Of a stretch of 64,000 bases of DNA, positions 20,527 through 30,050 are shown in pieces. The position numbers were made by a program, and so were the translations under genes. Where the stretch lies: assembly GCF_022921055.1 (NCBI RefSeq), contig NZ_CP095063.1:186001-250000 (forward strand), given 5' to 3'. How positions within the stretch are numbered: position 1 is the stretch's first letter; the number at the start of each line of letters is the position of its first letter. Source of the stretch: Hymenobacter volaticus. GTDB lineage: Bacteria > Bacteroidota > Bacteroidia > Cytophagales > Hymenobacteraceae. The notes beneath the pieces were generated by a model that made no database searches, had not been told where the DNA came from, and saw nothing but the letters and a program-made list of their open reading frames with translations.

Positions 20527-21684
20527 ATGACAACCACCAGCATCAGAAATTCCCCCTCGACCTTGAAAAAGCAATTTGTATACACGGTGCTCGCCCTCGC
20601 CGCGACTGGAACGGCGATGAACTTCGTGCCGAAGCCGGAACCCACGCTGAAAGAAGCGTTCAAAAAAGACTTTTACGTGGGGGCGGCCCTCAACTACAAG
20701 CAAAGCAGTGGGCAGGACGCGAAATCAGTTGCCCTGATTACGCAGCAGTTCAACACTATCAGCCCCGAGAACCTGCTCAAGTGGGGACCGGTGCACCCGC
20801 GCCCAGACTCCTACAACTTCAAACCCGCCGACGACTACGTGGCCTTCGGGCAGCAGCACAAGATGTTCATTGTCGGGCACACGCTGCTCTGGCACCAGCA
20901 AACGCCCAAGTGGGTATTCGAAGACGAAAGCGGCCAGCCCGTTAGCCGCGAGGTACTGCTCAAGCGCCTGCAAGACCATATCAACACAGTCGTGGGCCGC
21001 TACAAGGGCAAGATTGGCGGGTGGGACGTGGTTAACGAAGCCATCGACGACCAGCAGGGCGAGCTGCGCAAAACCAAGTGGCTGGAGATTTTGGGAGAAG
21101 ACTTCGCGGTGAAAGCCTTCGAGTATGCCCACGCGGCAGACCCCAAAGCCGAACTCTACTACAACGACTACAGCCTCTACCGCCCCGAAAAGCGCGAGGG
21201 CGTTATTAAGCTCGTGAAAAACTTGCAAGCCAAAGGTATCAAAGTCACCGCCATCGGCATGCAGGGCCACTACGGGTTGACGCGGCCGAGCATCGAGCAG
21301 GTGGAAGCCAGCATCGTGGCTTTCTCGAAACTCGGTGTACACGTCAACTTCACGGAGCTCGACATTGATGTGCTGCCCAACCCTAGCCGCCGGCAGGGCG
21401 CGGATATTGCCGAAACCTTTAGTGCCGATGCCAAATACAACGTGTATCCTACCGGCCTACCCGATTCGGTGCAGCAAAAGTTGACCAAGCGCTACGCCGA
21501 CTTGTTTGCCCTGTTTCACAAGCACCGCGACGTTATCGACCGCATCACGCTGTGGGGCGTAACCGACGCGGATTCCTGGCTCAACGACTGGCCCATCAAG
21601 GGCCGTACGAGCTACCCGTTGCTTTTCGGTCGCGACTACCAGCCCAAACCCGCCTTGCAGGCGGTGGTGCAAACCGCCAAGTAG
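20527..21684 (+). CDS. GH10 endo-beta-1,4-xylanase
   Basis: A retaining xylanase that cuts the xylan backbone into oligosaccharides. The (beta/alpha)8 barrel is full length: DFYVGAALNY at the start, NTISPENLLKWGPVHP, FIVGHTLLWHQQTPKWVF, the acid/base motif WDVVNEAID (Glu near residue 170), and the nucleophile motif VNFTELDIDV (Glu near 277). ITLWGVTDADSWLND closes the barrel. At 385 residues there is no room for a binding module. The N-terminus (KKQFVYTVLALAATGTAMNF) is a membrane-inserting or signal segment. It is the only endo-xylanase in the locus and the first enzyme after SusD. It lies beyond the tandem hairpins, so its level may be set by read-through. Confidence 0.94.
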   Translation: MTTTSIRNSPSTLKKQFVYTVLALAATGTAMNFVPKPEPTLKEAFKKDFYVGAALNYKQSSGQDAKSVALITQQFNTISPENLLKWGPVHPRPDSYNFKPADDYVAFGQQHKMFIVGHTLLWHQQTPKWVFEDESGQPVSREVLLKRLQDHINTVVGRYKGKIGGWDVVNEAIDDQQGELRKTKWLEILGEDFAVKAFEYAHAADPKAELYYNDYSLYRPEKREGVIKLVKNLQAKGIKVTAIGMQGHYGLTRPSIEQVEASIVAFSKLGVHVNFTELDIDVLPNPSRRQGADIAETFSADAKYNVYPTGLPDSVQQKLTKRYADLFALFHKHRDVIDRITLWGVTDADSWLNDWPIKGRTSYPLLFGRDYQPKPALQAVVQTAK

Positions 21685-21790
21685 GGGATGGTTTAGTAGC
21701 GGAAGCGTTCAAGGTGCCACTGAAAATAAACGGCCACCGCGCACCAGTTTTTTCGACCTTGAGCGGGTGGTACACCTTTAGATGCTGTTA

Positions 21791-24156
21791 ATGAAAGGAA
21801 AATTTCTGCTTATATCTATTTGGCTGGCGCCCGCCCTGAGTGTAGGGCAGGCAGTGAAACTGCAAAGCTTTCCCGTGTCGGCGGTGCGCCTCTCGGCCAG
21901 TCCTTTTCAAGTAGCTCAACAAACCGACCTGAACTACCTGCTGGCACTCAACCCCGACCGCCTGCTGGCGCCTTACCTAGCCGCCGCGGGCTTGCCGGCC
22001 AAAGCCGAAAACTACGGCAACTGGGAAAACACCGGTCTGGATGGGCACATGGGGGGCACTACCTCTCGGCCCTGGCCTATATGCAGGCCGCGACCGGCAA
22101 TGAGCAGGTACAGCAGCAACTCACGTACGTAATCGACCAGCTGGAAAGCTGCCAACAGAAAAGCGGAAACGGGTACTTGGGCGGCGTGCCGGGCGGCCCG
22201 GCGATGTGGGAGCAGGTGAAAGCCGGCAACATCAAGGCCAACAGTTTCGGGCTCAACCAAAAGTGGGTGCCCCTTTACAACCTGCACAAAACCTACGCCG
22301 GCCTGCGCGACGCCTACGTGGTGGCGGGCAACGCGAAAGCCCGCGGCATGCTTGTTAAGCTAACGGACTGGTTTGTGGACTTGACGGCCAACCTGTCCGA
22401 CGCGCAGCTGCAAGACATGATGCGCAGCGAGCACGGCGGCCTAAACGAAATATTTGCCGACGTAGCCACCATCACCGGCGAGCGGAAATACCTGACGCTG
22501 GCCCAACGCTTCTCGCACCGGGCGGTGCTGGAACCCCTGCTCTCCGGCCAGGACGCACTCAACGGCATGCACGCCAACACCCAGATTCCGAAGGTTATCG
22601 GTTTCGAGCGGGTGGCCGGGGCGGGCGGCGACCCTGCCTGGGCGGGCGCGGCAGCTTTCTTCTGGAAGACGGTGGTGGAAAACCGGACGGTTTCCATTGG
22701 GGGCAACAGCGTGAGCGAGCACTTCAACCCGGCCAATAACTTCGCTTCCATGCTGGAAAGCCCGGAGGGGCCGGAGACGTGCAACACCTACAACATGCTC
22801 AAGCTCAGCAAGGACTTGTACCTGACCAGTGGCTCCACCAAGTACCTGGACTACTACGAGCGGGCGACCTACAACCATATTCTTTCCTCGCAGCACCCGG
22901 GGCAAGGGGGCTTTGTGTATTTCACGCCCATGCGCCCCCGGCACTACCGTGTGTATTCGCAGCCGCAGGAAGGCTTCTGGTGCTGCGTGGGCTCGGGCCT
23001 GGAAAACCACGGCAAATACGGCGAGCTGGTGTACGCGCACCGCGGGCCGCAGGAACTGCTGGTGAATCTGTTCATCCCCTCCACGCTCACTTGGGTTGAG
23101 CAGGGACTAACCTTAACCCAGCAGACGACTTTCCCGCAGGAGGAACGCACGCAGTTGAAGCTAAGCCTGAAAAAGCCCCGCACTTTTGCGCTCAGCATCC
23201 GGCAGCCGCGCTGGATGCCCGCGGGCCAGCTGCAGGTGCAAGTCAACGGCCAGCCGGTAACTACCAGCGCCGCCTCGCCGGGCTACGTCACGCTGACGCG
23301 CAAGTGGCGCTCGGGCGATGTGATAACCGTGGCGTTGCCCATGACCACCACGGCCGAATACCTGCCCGACAATTCCTCGTGGGTGTCGTTTGTGCACGGC
23401 CCAGTGGTGCTGGCCGCCGTAACGGACACCACCGATTTGACGGTCCTGCGGGCCAACGGCGCCCGCATGGCCCACGTGGCCAGCGGCCGGCTCTACCCGG
23501 TGGAGGAAGCGCCCGTGCTCGTTTCCACCAACCCGAACGTGGCCGAGGGCATCAAGCCCGTGGCGGGTCAGCCGCTCACCTTCACGGCCGCCAGTTTGAT
23601 TGACTCCGACAAGTACCGCAACGTGCAGCTGGTGCCGTTCTACCAGATTCACGACGCGCGCTACATGGTGTACTGGCCCGTAACCACGCCCGCGGGCCTG
23701 GTGGCCCGCAAAGAAGAGTTGCGGCGCAAAGACGAGGAAAAGCGGGCCCTCGAAGCCCGCACCGTGGACCAAGTAACGCCCGGCGAGCAGCAACCGGAGT
23801 CCGACCACGGCTTTCAGGGCGAGCAAACCGAAACGGGCACCTTCCGCAACCGGCACTGGCGAAACGCCACCGGTTGGTTCAGCTACACTCTGCGCAACCC
23901 GAAACGGGCTGCTCGCACGCTGCGGGTAACCTACGCGGGCGGCGACAAGAACCGGCAGTTTAGCATCTTGGTAAACGGGGTGCCCCTGGCAAAAGTGCGA
24001 TTGGAAGGCAATGCGCAGGGCAACTTCTACGACGTGGACTATGCGCTGCCGGAAGCACTACGCAAACCGAATGCACCCACCGAGCTAACCGTGAAGTTCC
24101 AGGCCGAAGCTTCCTCAACGGCAGGAAGCGTGTACGATGTGCGCCTGCTACAGTAA
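21791..24156 (+). CDS. GH127-type beta-L-arabinofuranosidase (one-base frameshift)
   Basis: A metal-dependent retaining glycosidase of the former DUF1680 group, acting on beta-L-arabinofuranosides. Key residues are in place: PETCNTYNMLKL near residue 325 (Glu and first Cys) and GFWCCVGSGLENHGKYGE near 397 (the paired Cys), matching the Zn-binding Glu-Cys3 site of HypBA1. An (alpha/alpha)6 barrel (LSALAYMQAATG, SFGLNQKWVPLYNLHK) is followed by beta domains, including a C-terminal one from about residue 680. The frame breaks at the GGGGGG run 22051-22056. One added G turns DGHMGG-TTS into DGHMGG-HYLSALAYMQ and gives 788 residues from the ATG at 21791, which starts a signal peptide. GH146 or another DUF1680-derived family is an alternative label. 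Confidence 0.88.
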
Positions 24157-24180
24157 GCTTGCTGGCCTCTGGCGTTAGGT

Positions 24181-24214
24181 CGCCGCCCGGTTAAGTTCAA
24201 TCGGGTTTGCGGCG
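24181..24214 (+). other. Hairpin between GH127 and GH43
   Basis: CGCCGCCCGGTT (24181-24192) pairs with AATCGGG and GCGGCG (24199-24214) across a 6-nt loop and a small bulge, with one G-U pair. There is no U-run. It is a possible mRNA stability or processing hairpin inside the PUL. Confidence 0.45.
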
Positions 24215-24282
24215 GCCGGGGTTGATACCCGCTAGCCCCAAAGAATTCAATTACCTCATCAATAGCCCCTCACTCTAGTAGC

Positions 24283-25974
24283 ATGAAATTTAAGCGTTTG
24301 GGAATACACATAGCAGTTGTTGCAGCATCCTTGCTGCTGCCTACTGTTGAGCTGTCCGCACAATCAATTGAGTTGATAAACCCCATCATGACGGGCTTTT
24401 ACCCGGACCCTAGCATCGTGAAAGTGGGCCCGGATTATTACCTGGTGAATTCCACGTTTTCCTACTTTCCCGGCATCCCGGTAATGCACAGCAAGGATTT
24501 GAAAAACTGGAAGCAGGTGGGCAACGTCATCAGCCGGCCTTCGCAAATGAATTTCCTCGGCGACCGGATGACGCGGGGCTTGTTTGCGCCGGCCATTGAG
24601 TATCACAACGGCACGTACTACGTCACCTGCACCCTCATCGACCACAAAGGCAACTTCGTGGTGACAGCTAAAAACCCCGCCGGCCCCTGGAGCGACCCGA
24701 CTTTCTTGCCCGAAGTAAAGGGCATCGATCCCTCGCTGTATTTCGAGGGCGACAAGGCCTACGTTATCTACAACAGCGACCCGCCCGACAATAAGCCGCT
24801 CTACGACGGCCACCGCTCCATCAAGATGATCGAGCTGAATCCGCAAACGCTGCAAACCGTGGGCGAGGCCAAAATTGTAGTGAACGGCGGCGTGGACCTC
24901 AGCAAAAAGCCGGTCTGGATTGAAGGGCCGCACCTGATGAAGCGGGGCGACTGGTACTACCTCTACGCGGCCGAAGGCGGCACGTCGGTCAACCACACCG
25001 AAGTGGTATTCCGCAGCAAATCGGCGCTGGGGCCATTTGTGCCCTACGAAAAGAACCCCATCCTCTCGCAGCGCGAACTGCCCAAAGACCGCAAAGACCC
25101 CATCACCTCGGCCGGGCACGCGCAGTTCGTGGAAGGACCTGATGGCAAGACCTACGCCATTTTCCTGGCCGTGCGGCCCTACGATGGCAACTTCTACAAC
25201 ACCGGCCGCGAAACCTTCATCGTGCCCGTGGAGTGGAAAGATGATTGGCCTGTAACGGTGCCTGGCCCCAACGGCGTGCAATACAGCTACAAAGCCAGTT
25301 TCCCGGAAGTGAAGCAGCCCGGCGCCCGGCCCCAGAGCGGCAATTTTGGCTACACGCTCACCTTTGAAAAGCAGCTCGACCCGGCCTTGCTGTTTCTGCG
25401 CACGGTGGACAGCAGCAGCTTTTCGCTCGGCAATGTCAAGGGCCTGACCCTGAAGCTCAAGCCCGAAACGGTAGCCGAAACCGGCAACCCTTCCTTTATT
25501 GGCAAGCGCCAGCAGCACCTGAACTGCACCACCGAAACCGAGCTGACGTTCTCGCCGAAAACGGCCAATGAAAAAGCGGGCCTGGTTATCTTCCAGGACG
25601 AGAAGCATTTCTACTACCTCTGCAAGTCGGTTGACAACGGCAAGCCGCTGCTGCAACTCTTCAAAAGCAAGCCCGATGATGCCAAGCAGCCGGAGCTGCT
25701 GGCGCAGGCACCGCTTAAGTCGGCTACGGCCAGCGTGCAGCTGCGCATCCAGGCCCTCGGCGACGCCTACAACTTCCATTTCTCGGAGAACGGCAAAACC
25801 TGGACGGTACTCAAAGACAAGGTCGATGGCAAGTTCCTGAGCACGCAAGTGGCCGGCGGCTTCATCGGCTGCTTGTTCGGCATGTACGCCACGTCCTCGG
25901 GGCAGCCCACTACCAACACGGCTGCCTTCAAGTGGCTGAAGTACGAGGGCAACGACCCCATGTACAAGAAATAA
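24283..25974 (+). CDS. GH43 beta-xylosidase / alpha-L-arabinofuranosidase with C-terminal lectin-like domain
   Basis: An inverting exo-enzyme on xylo-oligosaccharides or arabinofuranosyl side chains. Signal peptide: HIAVVAASLLLPTVELSAQ. The five-bladed propeller shows the three acidic catalytic residues: FYPDPSIVKVGPDYYL (base Asp near 41), GIDPSLYFEGD (near 149) and WIEGPHLMKRGDWYYLYAA (acid Glu near 212). From about residue 345 comes a beta-sandwich of the beta-xylosidase C-terminal type (LTFSPKTANEKAGLVIFQDE, YNFHFSENGKTW), which in relatives completes the active site. The length of 563 is typical. Beta-xylosidase is the likelier activity given the domain pair, but GH43 specificity cannot be settled from sequence. 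Confidence 0.9.
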   Translation: MKFKRLGIHIAVVAASLLLPTVELSAQSIELINPIMTGFYPDPSIVKVGPDYYLVNSTFSYFPGIPVMHSKDLKNWKQVGNVISRPSQMNFLGDRMTRGLFAPAIEYHNGTYYVTCTLIDHKGNFVVTAKNPAGPWSDPTFLPEVKGIDPSLYFEGDKAYVIYNSDPPDNKPLYDGHRSIKMIELNPQTLQTVGEAKIVVNGGVDLSKKPVWIEGPHLMKRGDWYYLYAAEGGTSVNHTEVVFRSKSALGPFVPYEKNPILSQRELPKDRKDPITSAGHAQFVEGPDGKTYAIFLAVRPYDGNFYNTGRETFIVPVEWKDDWPVTVPGPNGVQYSYKASFPEVKQPGARPQSGNFGYTLTFEKQLDPALLFLRTVDSSSFSLGNVKGLTLKLKPETVAETGNPSFIGKRQQHLNCTTETELTFSPKTANEKAGLVIFQDEKHFYYLCKSVDNGKPLLQLFKSKPDDAKQPELLAQAPLKSATASVQLRIQALGDAYNFHFSENGKTWTVLKDKVDGKFLSTQVAGGFIGCLFGMYATSSGQPTTNTAAFKWLKYEGNDPMYKK

Positions 25975-25979
25975 TGCTT

Positions 25980-26016
25980 GAAAAGCTGGCGGCCGGGTAC
26001 CCACCGCCAGCTTTTC
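25980..26016 (+). terminator. Strong hairpin after GH43
   Basis: A perfect 13-bp stem, GAAAAGCTGGCGG with CCGCCAGCTTTTC, and an 11-nt loop, starting 6 bases past the stop codon. The U-rich part is inside the stem, so termination may be partial. Confidence 0.55.
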
Positions 26017-26082
26017 CTTGCCCTATACTGCCTCATATTTCCCAGCCTAGATGCTGGTAGTGTCGCGCATTCCTGGCCTGCT

Positions 26083-28033
26083 ATGAAGAAGTTCTCTTGT
26101 GTATTTGCCTTAGCGGCAACTGCGGCCCTGGCAACCCCCGCGGCCGCCCAGACCGCGGCCGCGGGCAAACCCATCAGTCCCGATTTGTTCGGCATCTTCT
26201 TCGAAGACATCAACTACGCGGCCGACGGGGGCCTCTACGCCGAGTTGGTGCAAAACCGCTCGTTCGAGTACGCCCCCGGCGACCACGAAGGCTGGAACCC
26301 GCTCACTAGCTGGGAGTTTCTCCGGGAAGGCTTCGCCACGGCTAGCCTATCGGTGGAAAGCGCGACACCTCTGCACGCCAATAACCCACACTACGTGCAG
26401 CTGCGGGTGGAAACGCCGTTTCAGAAAGGAGCCGGGCTTAAAAACACAGGCTTCGACGGCATTCCGCTGAAGGCCGGGGAGAAGTACGATTTTTCGGTAT
26501 GGGCGCGCCTGAAATCACCGGCGGCCGTGCCCCTGCTGGTGCAGCTGCGCGACCCCAAGGGCACAGTGCTAACCGAAACCCCGTTGTCGGCCCAGGCCGG
26601 CGAGTGGCAGCAGCTCCGCGCCACCCTTACCCCGCGCACCACGGAGGCGGCCGCTAGCCTGGTGGTACTGGCCACCGGCAAGGGCGTGGTCGATTTAGAC
26701 ATGCTCTCGTTGTTTCCGCAAAAAACGTTTCGCAACCGCCCCAACGGCTTGCGCGCCGATTTGGCGCAAGCCATTGCCGACCTCCACCCGAAGTTTGTTC
26801 GCTTTCCGGGGGGCTGCCTGGCCCACGGCGACGGGCTGGACAACCTCTACGACTGGAAAAAAACCGTGGGGCCCCTGGAGCAGCGCAAGGGCCAGCGCAA
26901 CATCTGGAACTACCACCAAACGGCGGGCCTCGGCTACTTCGAGTACTTTCAGTTCTGCGAAGACATCGGGGCCAAACCGCTGCCCGTGGTGGCCGCGGGC
27001 GTGAGCTGCCAGAACTCGGGCGGCACCTGGAAGATTGGGGGCACCGGCCAGCAGTGCGTGCCCCTAGCCGACATGCAGGCCTACACCCAAGATGTGCTGG
27101 ACCTAGTGGAATACGCCAACGGCCCGATTAGCTCACCCTGGGGTGCCAAGCGGGCCGCCGCGGGCCACCCCAAGCCGTTTGGGCTCACCTACGTCGGCAT
27201 CGGCAACGAAGACAAGCAGACGCCCGAGTTTCGGGAGCGGTTCAAAATGCTCTACGACGCCATGCGCCGGCAACACCCCGAAATCACTGTTATTGGCACG
27301 GTCGGGCCCGGCCCGAAAGGCGAGGACTACGACCAGGGCTGGGCGTTTGCCAACCAACTGAACGTGCCCATGGTAGACGAGCACTACTACGAAACGCCCC
27401 GGTGGTTTATGAGCAACAACCAGCGCTACGACGGCTACGACCGCAGCAAAGCCAAGGTGTACGTGGGCGAATATGCTTCCTGGGGCAACACGCTGTACCA
27501 CGCCCTGGCCGAAGCCGCCTACATGACGGCGCTGGAGCGCAACGGCGACGTGGTCCAGTTGGCTTCCTACGCCCCGCTGCTGGCCAAAGAAGGCCATACT
27601 CAGTGGAAAACCGATTTGATTTACTTCACCAACACCACCGTAGCCCCTCGGTCAACTACTACGTGCAGCAGCTCTTCGGCCAGAATCAAGGCGACACCTA
27701 CCACGCCGGGGTTGTAACCCCGCCCCCGGGGCCACCGCCGACACCACCGCGGCGGCTTCATGCGTGCGCGACACCAAATCTGGCGACGTTATTTTAAAAT
27801 TGGTGAATACGGGGGCTACGCCCCAGCTTTTCACCGTTGATTTAACGCGCTTTGCCGGACTGAAAACCGCCGCCACCCGCACGGTTTTTACGGGCCCGAA
27901 AGATGCCCTTAACTCGTTCGCTAGCCCGCAAACCGTCACCCCAAAGGTAGCTCCCTACAAAGCTGCCAAGCGCTTCACTTACGCTGCCGAGCCGTATTCT
28001 CTCACTGTGCTTCGGGTTCCAGGCAAGCGGTAG
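26083..28033 (+). CDS. GH51 alpha-L-arabinofuranosidase (two one-base frameshifts)
   Basis: A retaining arabinofuranosidase. Signal peptide MKKFSCVFALAATAALATPA, then PDLFGIFFEDINYAADGGLY, a CBM4-like beta-sandwich (about residues 85-210) and the GH51 barrel: FVRFPGGCLAHGDGL, VGIGNEDKQ (acid/base Glu near 374) and VYVGEYASWGN (nucleophile Glu near 462), then the C-terminal beta domain. Two breaks occur, both in CCCC runs (27644-27647 and 27718-27721). Adding one C to each restores TVAPSVNYYVQQLFGQNQ, then VVTPAPGATADTTAAASCVR, and makes 651 codons. The final 90 residues are therefore part of this gene, not a separate ORF. The order fits arabinoxylan debranching beside GH127 and GH43. Confidence 0.9.
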
Positions 28034-28073
28034 CGCCACCAGGCTGCCGCGGTATTCCCACTCTCTCCTTACC

Positions 28074-30002
28074 ATGCATTTGTCTTTGTTTTTTGGCGCG
28101 TTTATGCTCGCAACCGCCACTGCCCAAGCCGCCAACCCCGTACTCGTCAGCAGCCCCGATGGGGTAGTGCAGGTAAGCGTGGACGTCACCCCCCAGGGCC
28201 AACCCACCTACGCCGTGCGTTACCGCGCCGCTGAACTGCTGCGCCCCTCGCGCCTGGGTCTGCAACTGGCTAGCGCTGACCTTACGCAGGGCCTCAAGCT
28301 CACCAAAGCCGACAAGGTGGAAGCCGTTACCGACAACTACCAGCTGGCCACCGACAAGCGCGCCGATTGCCGCTACCGGGCCAACCGCCGGGTGTTGCAC
28401 TTCGCGAGCAAGGCGGGGGCGCCCACGCTGAGCGTGGTGTTTCAGGTGTCCAACGACGGGGTGGCGTTTCAGTACCTTATCGAAGGCAAAAGCGCCGACG
28501 TGCAGCGCATTACAACGGAAGCTACCACGTTTCACTTGCCGGCGGGGGCCAAGGGCTGGCTGCACCCGCACGCCGTAGCCCAGACCGGCTTTGCCAATAC
28601 TCAGCCCTCCTACGAAGAGAACTACCAGCGCGGCATTGCGGCTGGCACGCCGTCCACGCTCGGGCAAGGCTGGTCGTATCCGGCTTTGTTTGAAACCGGT
28701 GGGCGCTGGGTGCTGCTCACCGAGGCGGGCATGGACCGCACCTACTGCGGCACCCACTTGGCGCACCAGTCGCCCGATGCCGAGTACGCGGTAGCCTTTC
28801 CGCAGGCCCCGGAAAAAACCACTCCCGACGCTGCGCTGCTACCCGAAAGCCGCCTGCCTTGGCGCTCACCTTGGCGCGTTATCGTGGTGGGTAATTCGCT
28901 GGCGCCCATCGTGGAATCAACCCTGACCACCGACCTGAGCGCGCCCGCTAAAACGCCCGCGCTACCCGAGGCGCCCGGTAAGTCGTCGTGGTCGTGGGTG
29001 TTACTCGGCGACAAGAACACAACGTACGACGTGCAGCGCCGGTTTATCGACTACTCGGCCTCCATGGGCTGGCGCTACTGCTTGGTGGATGCGCTGTGGG
29101 ACAAGCAAATCGGCTACGAGAAAACTGCCGAGCTGGCGCAGTACGCCCGCTCGAAAAACGTGGCATTGCTGGTGTGGTATAACTCCAACGGCAGCTGGAA
29201 CGAAGCGCCCCAAACGCCCACCAAGTTGCTGTTTGACGCCGAAAGCCGGCGCAAGGAATTTGCCCGCATCAAGCAGATGGGCGTGGCGGGCGTGAAAATC
29301 GACTTTTTCGGGGGCGACGGGCAGTCGTTTATGAACTACTACCAGGATTTGCTGACCGATGCCGCCCAAGCCGGGTTGCTGGTAAACTTCCACGGCGCCA
29401 CCATCCCGCGCGGCTGGAACCGCACATACCCAAACCTGATGACCATGGAGGCCGTGAAGGGCTTCGAGTTCCTGACCTTCGACCAGCGCAACACCGACCA
29501 GGAAGCCACCCACTGTGCCACGCTGGTCTTCACCCGCAACGCGGTGGGGCCGATGGACTTCACGCCCATGGCGTTTTCGGAAATCAACGGCAAGCAGCGC
29601 CGCACCAGCAACGCCTTCGAGCTGGCCTTGTCGGTGGTGTTTCAGTCGGGTATTCAGCACTACGCCGAGGTGCCCGAGGGCATGGCCGCGCAGCCCGCTT
29701 ACGTGCAGGACTTCGTGAAGAAGCTGCCGCCGCGTTGGGCTGATGTGAAGCTGCTCGATGGCTTCCCTGGCGAGTACGCAGTATTGGCCCGCCAAGCACT
29801 CGACGGCAAGTGGTACGTGGCCGGCATCAACGCCACCGATGCCCCCAAAACCATGCAACTCGACCTAGGAAAGCTAGGCTTGAAACAGGGTACCCTCATC
29901 ACCGACGGCGACACCAACCGCAGCTTCAGCACCCGCGCAGTGAGCGGCACTACGCTAAGCGTGACGCTGCCAGCCCGCGGCGGCTTTGTGGTGCAGCCCT
30001 AG
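28074..30002 (+). CDS. GH97 glycosidase, retaining alpha-galactosidase type
   Basis: GH97 contains inverting alpha-glucosidases (SusB) and retaining alpha-galactosidases; the latter have an Asp nucleophile on a barrel strand. Here GVAGVKIDFFGGDGQ places an Asp near residue 410 exactly there, and NLMTMEAVKGFEF supplies the acid/base Glu near 459. This favours alpha-galactosidase (inference from family knowledge). The N-terminal beta-supersandwich spans about residues 20-290 (FQVSNDGVAFQYLIEG, ENYQRGIAAGTPST), the barrel 300-540, and a C-terminal beta domain ends in GGFVVQP. Signal peptide MHLSLFFGAFMLATATAQA. At 642 residues it is full length. It starts 40 bp after GH51. Confidence 0.9.
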   Translation: MHLSLFFGAFMLATATAQAANPVLVSSPDGVVQVSVDVTPQGQPTYAVRYRAAELLRPSRLGLQLASADLTQGLKLTKADKVEAVTDNYQLATDKRADCRYRANRRVLHFASKAGAPTLSVVFQVSNDGVAFQYLIEGKSADVQRITTEATTFHLPAGAKGWLHPHAVAQTGFANTQPSYEENYQRGIAAGTPSTLGQGWSYPALFETGGRWVLLTEAGMDRTYCGTHLAHQSPDAEYAVAFPQAPEKTTPDAALLPESRLPWRSPWRVIVVGNSLAPIVESTLTTDLSAPAKTPALPEAPGKSSWSWVLLGDKNTTYDVQRRFIDYSASMGWRYCLVDALWDKQIGYEKTAELAQYARSKNVALLVWYNSNGSWNEAPQTPTKLLFDAESRRKEFARIKQMGVAGVKIDFFGGDGQSFMNYYQDLLTDAAQAGLLVNFHGATIPRGWNRTYPNLMTMEAVKGFEFLTFDQRNTDQEATHCATLVFTRNAVGPMDFTPMAFSEINGKQRRTSNAFELALSVVFQSGIQHYAEVPEGMAAQPAYVQDFVKKLPPRWADVKLLDGFPGEYAVLARQALDGKWYVAGINATDAPKTMQLDLGKLGLKQGTLITDGDTNRSFSTRAVSGTTLSVTLPARGGFVVQP

Positions 30003-30050
30003 GGTTCTCACTCTCACTGCTAAACAATCCTTCACTCGCCCACCTTCCAC

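Noticed and set aside
22051..22056. Poly-G tract as a phase-variation switch in GH127
   Set aside because: Twelve other breaks of the same type occur in runs as short as two or three bases, so a common base-calling cause is simpler. It should be revisited if accurate reads show mixed lengths.
27764..28033. Separate small gene between GH51 and GH97
   Set aside because: It is the C-terminal beta domain of GH51, joined after restoring one C at 27718-27721.
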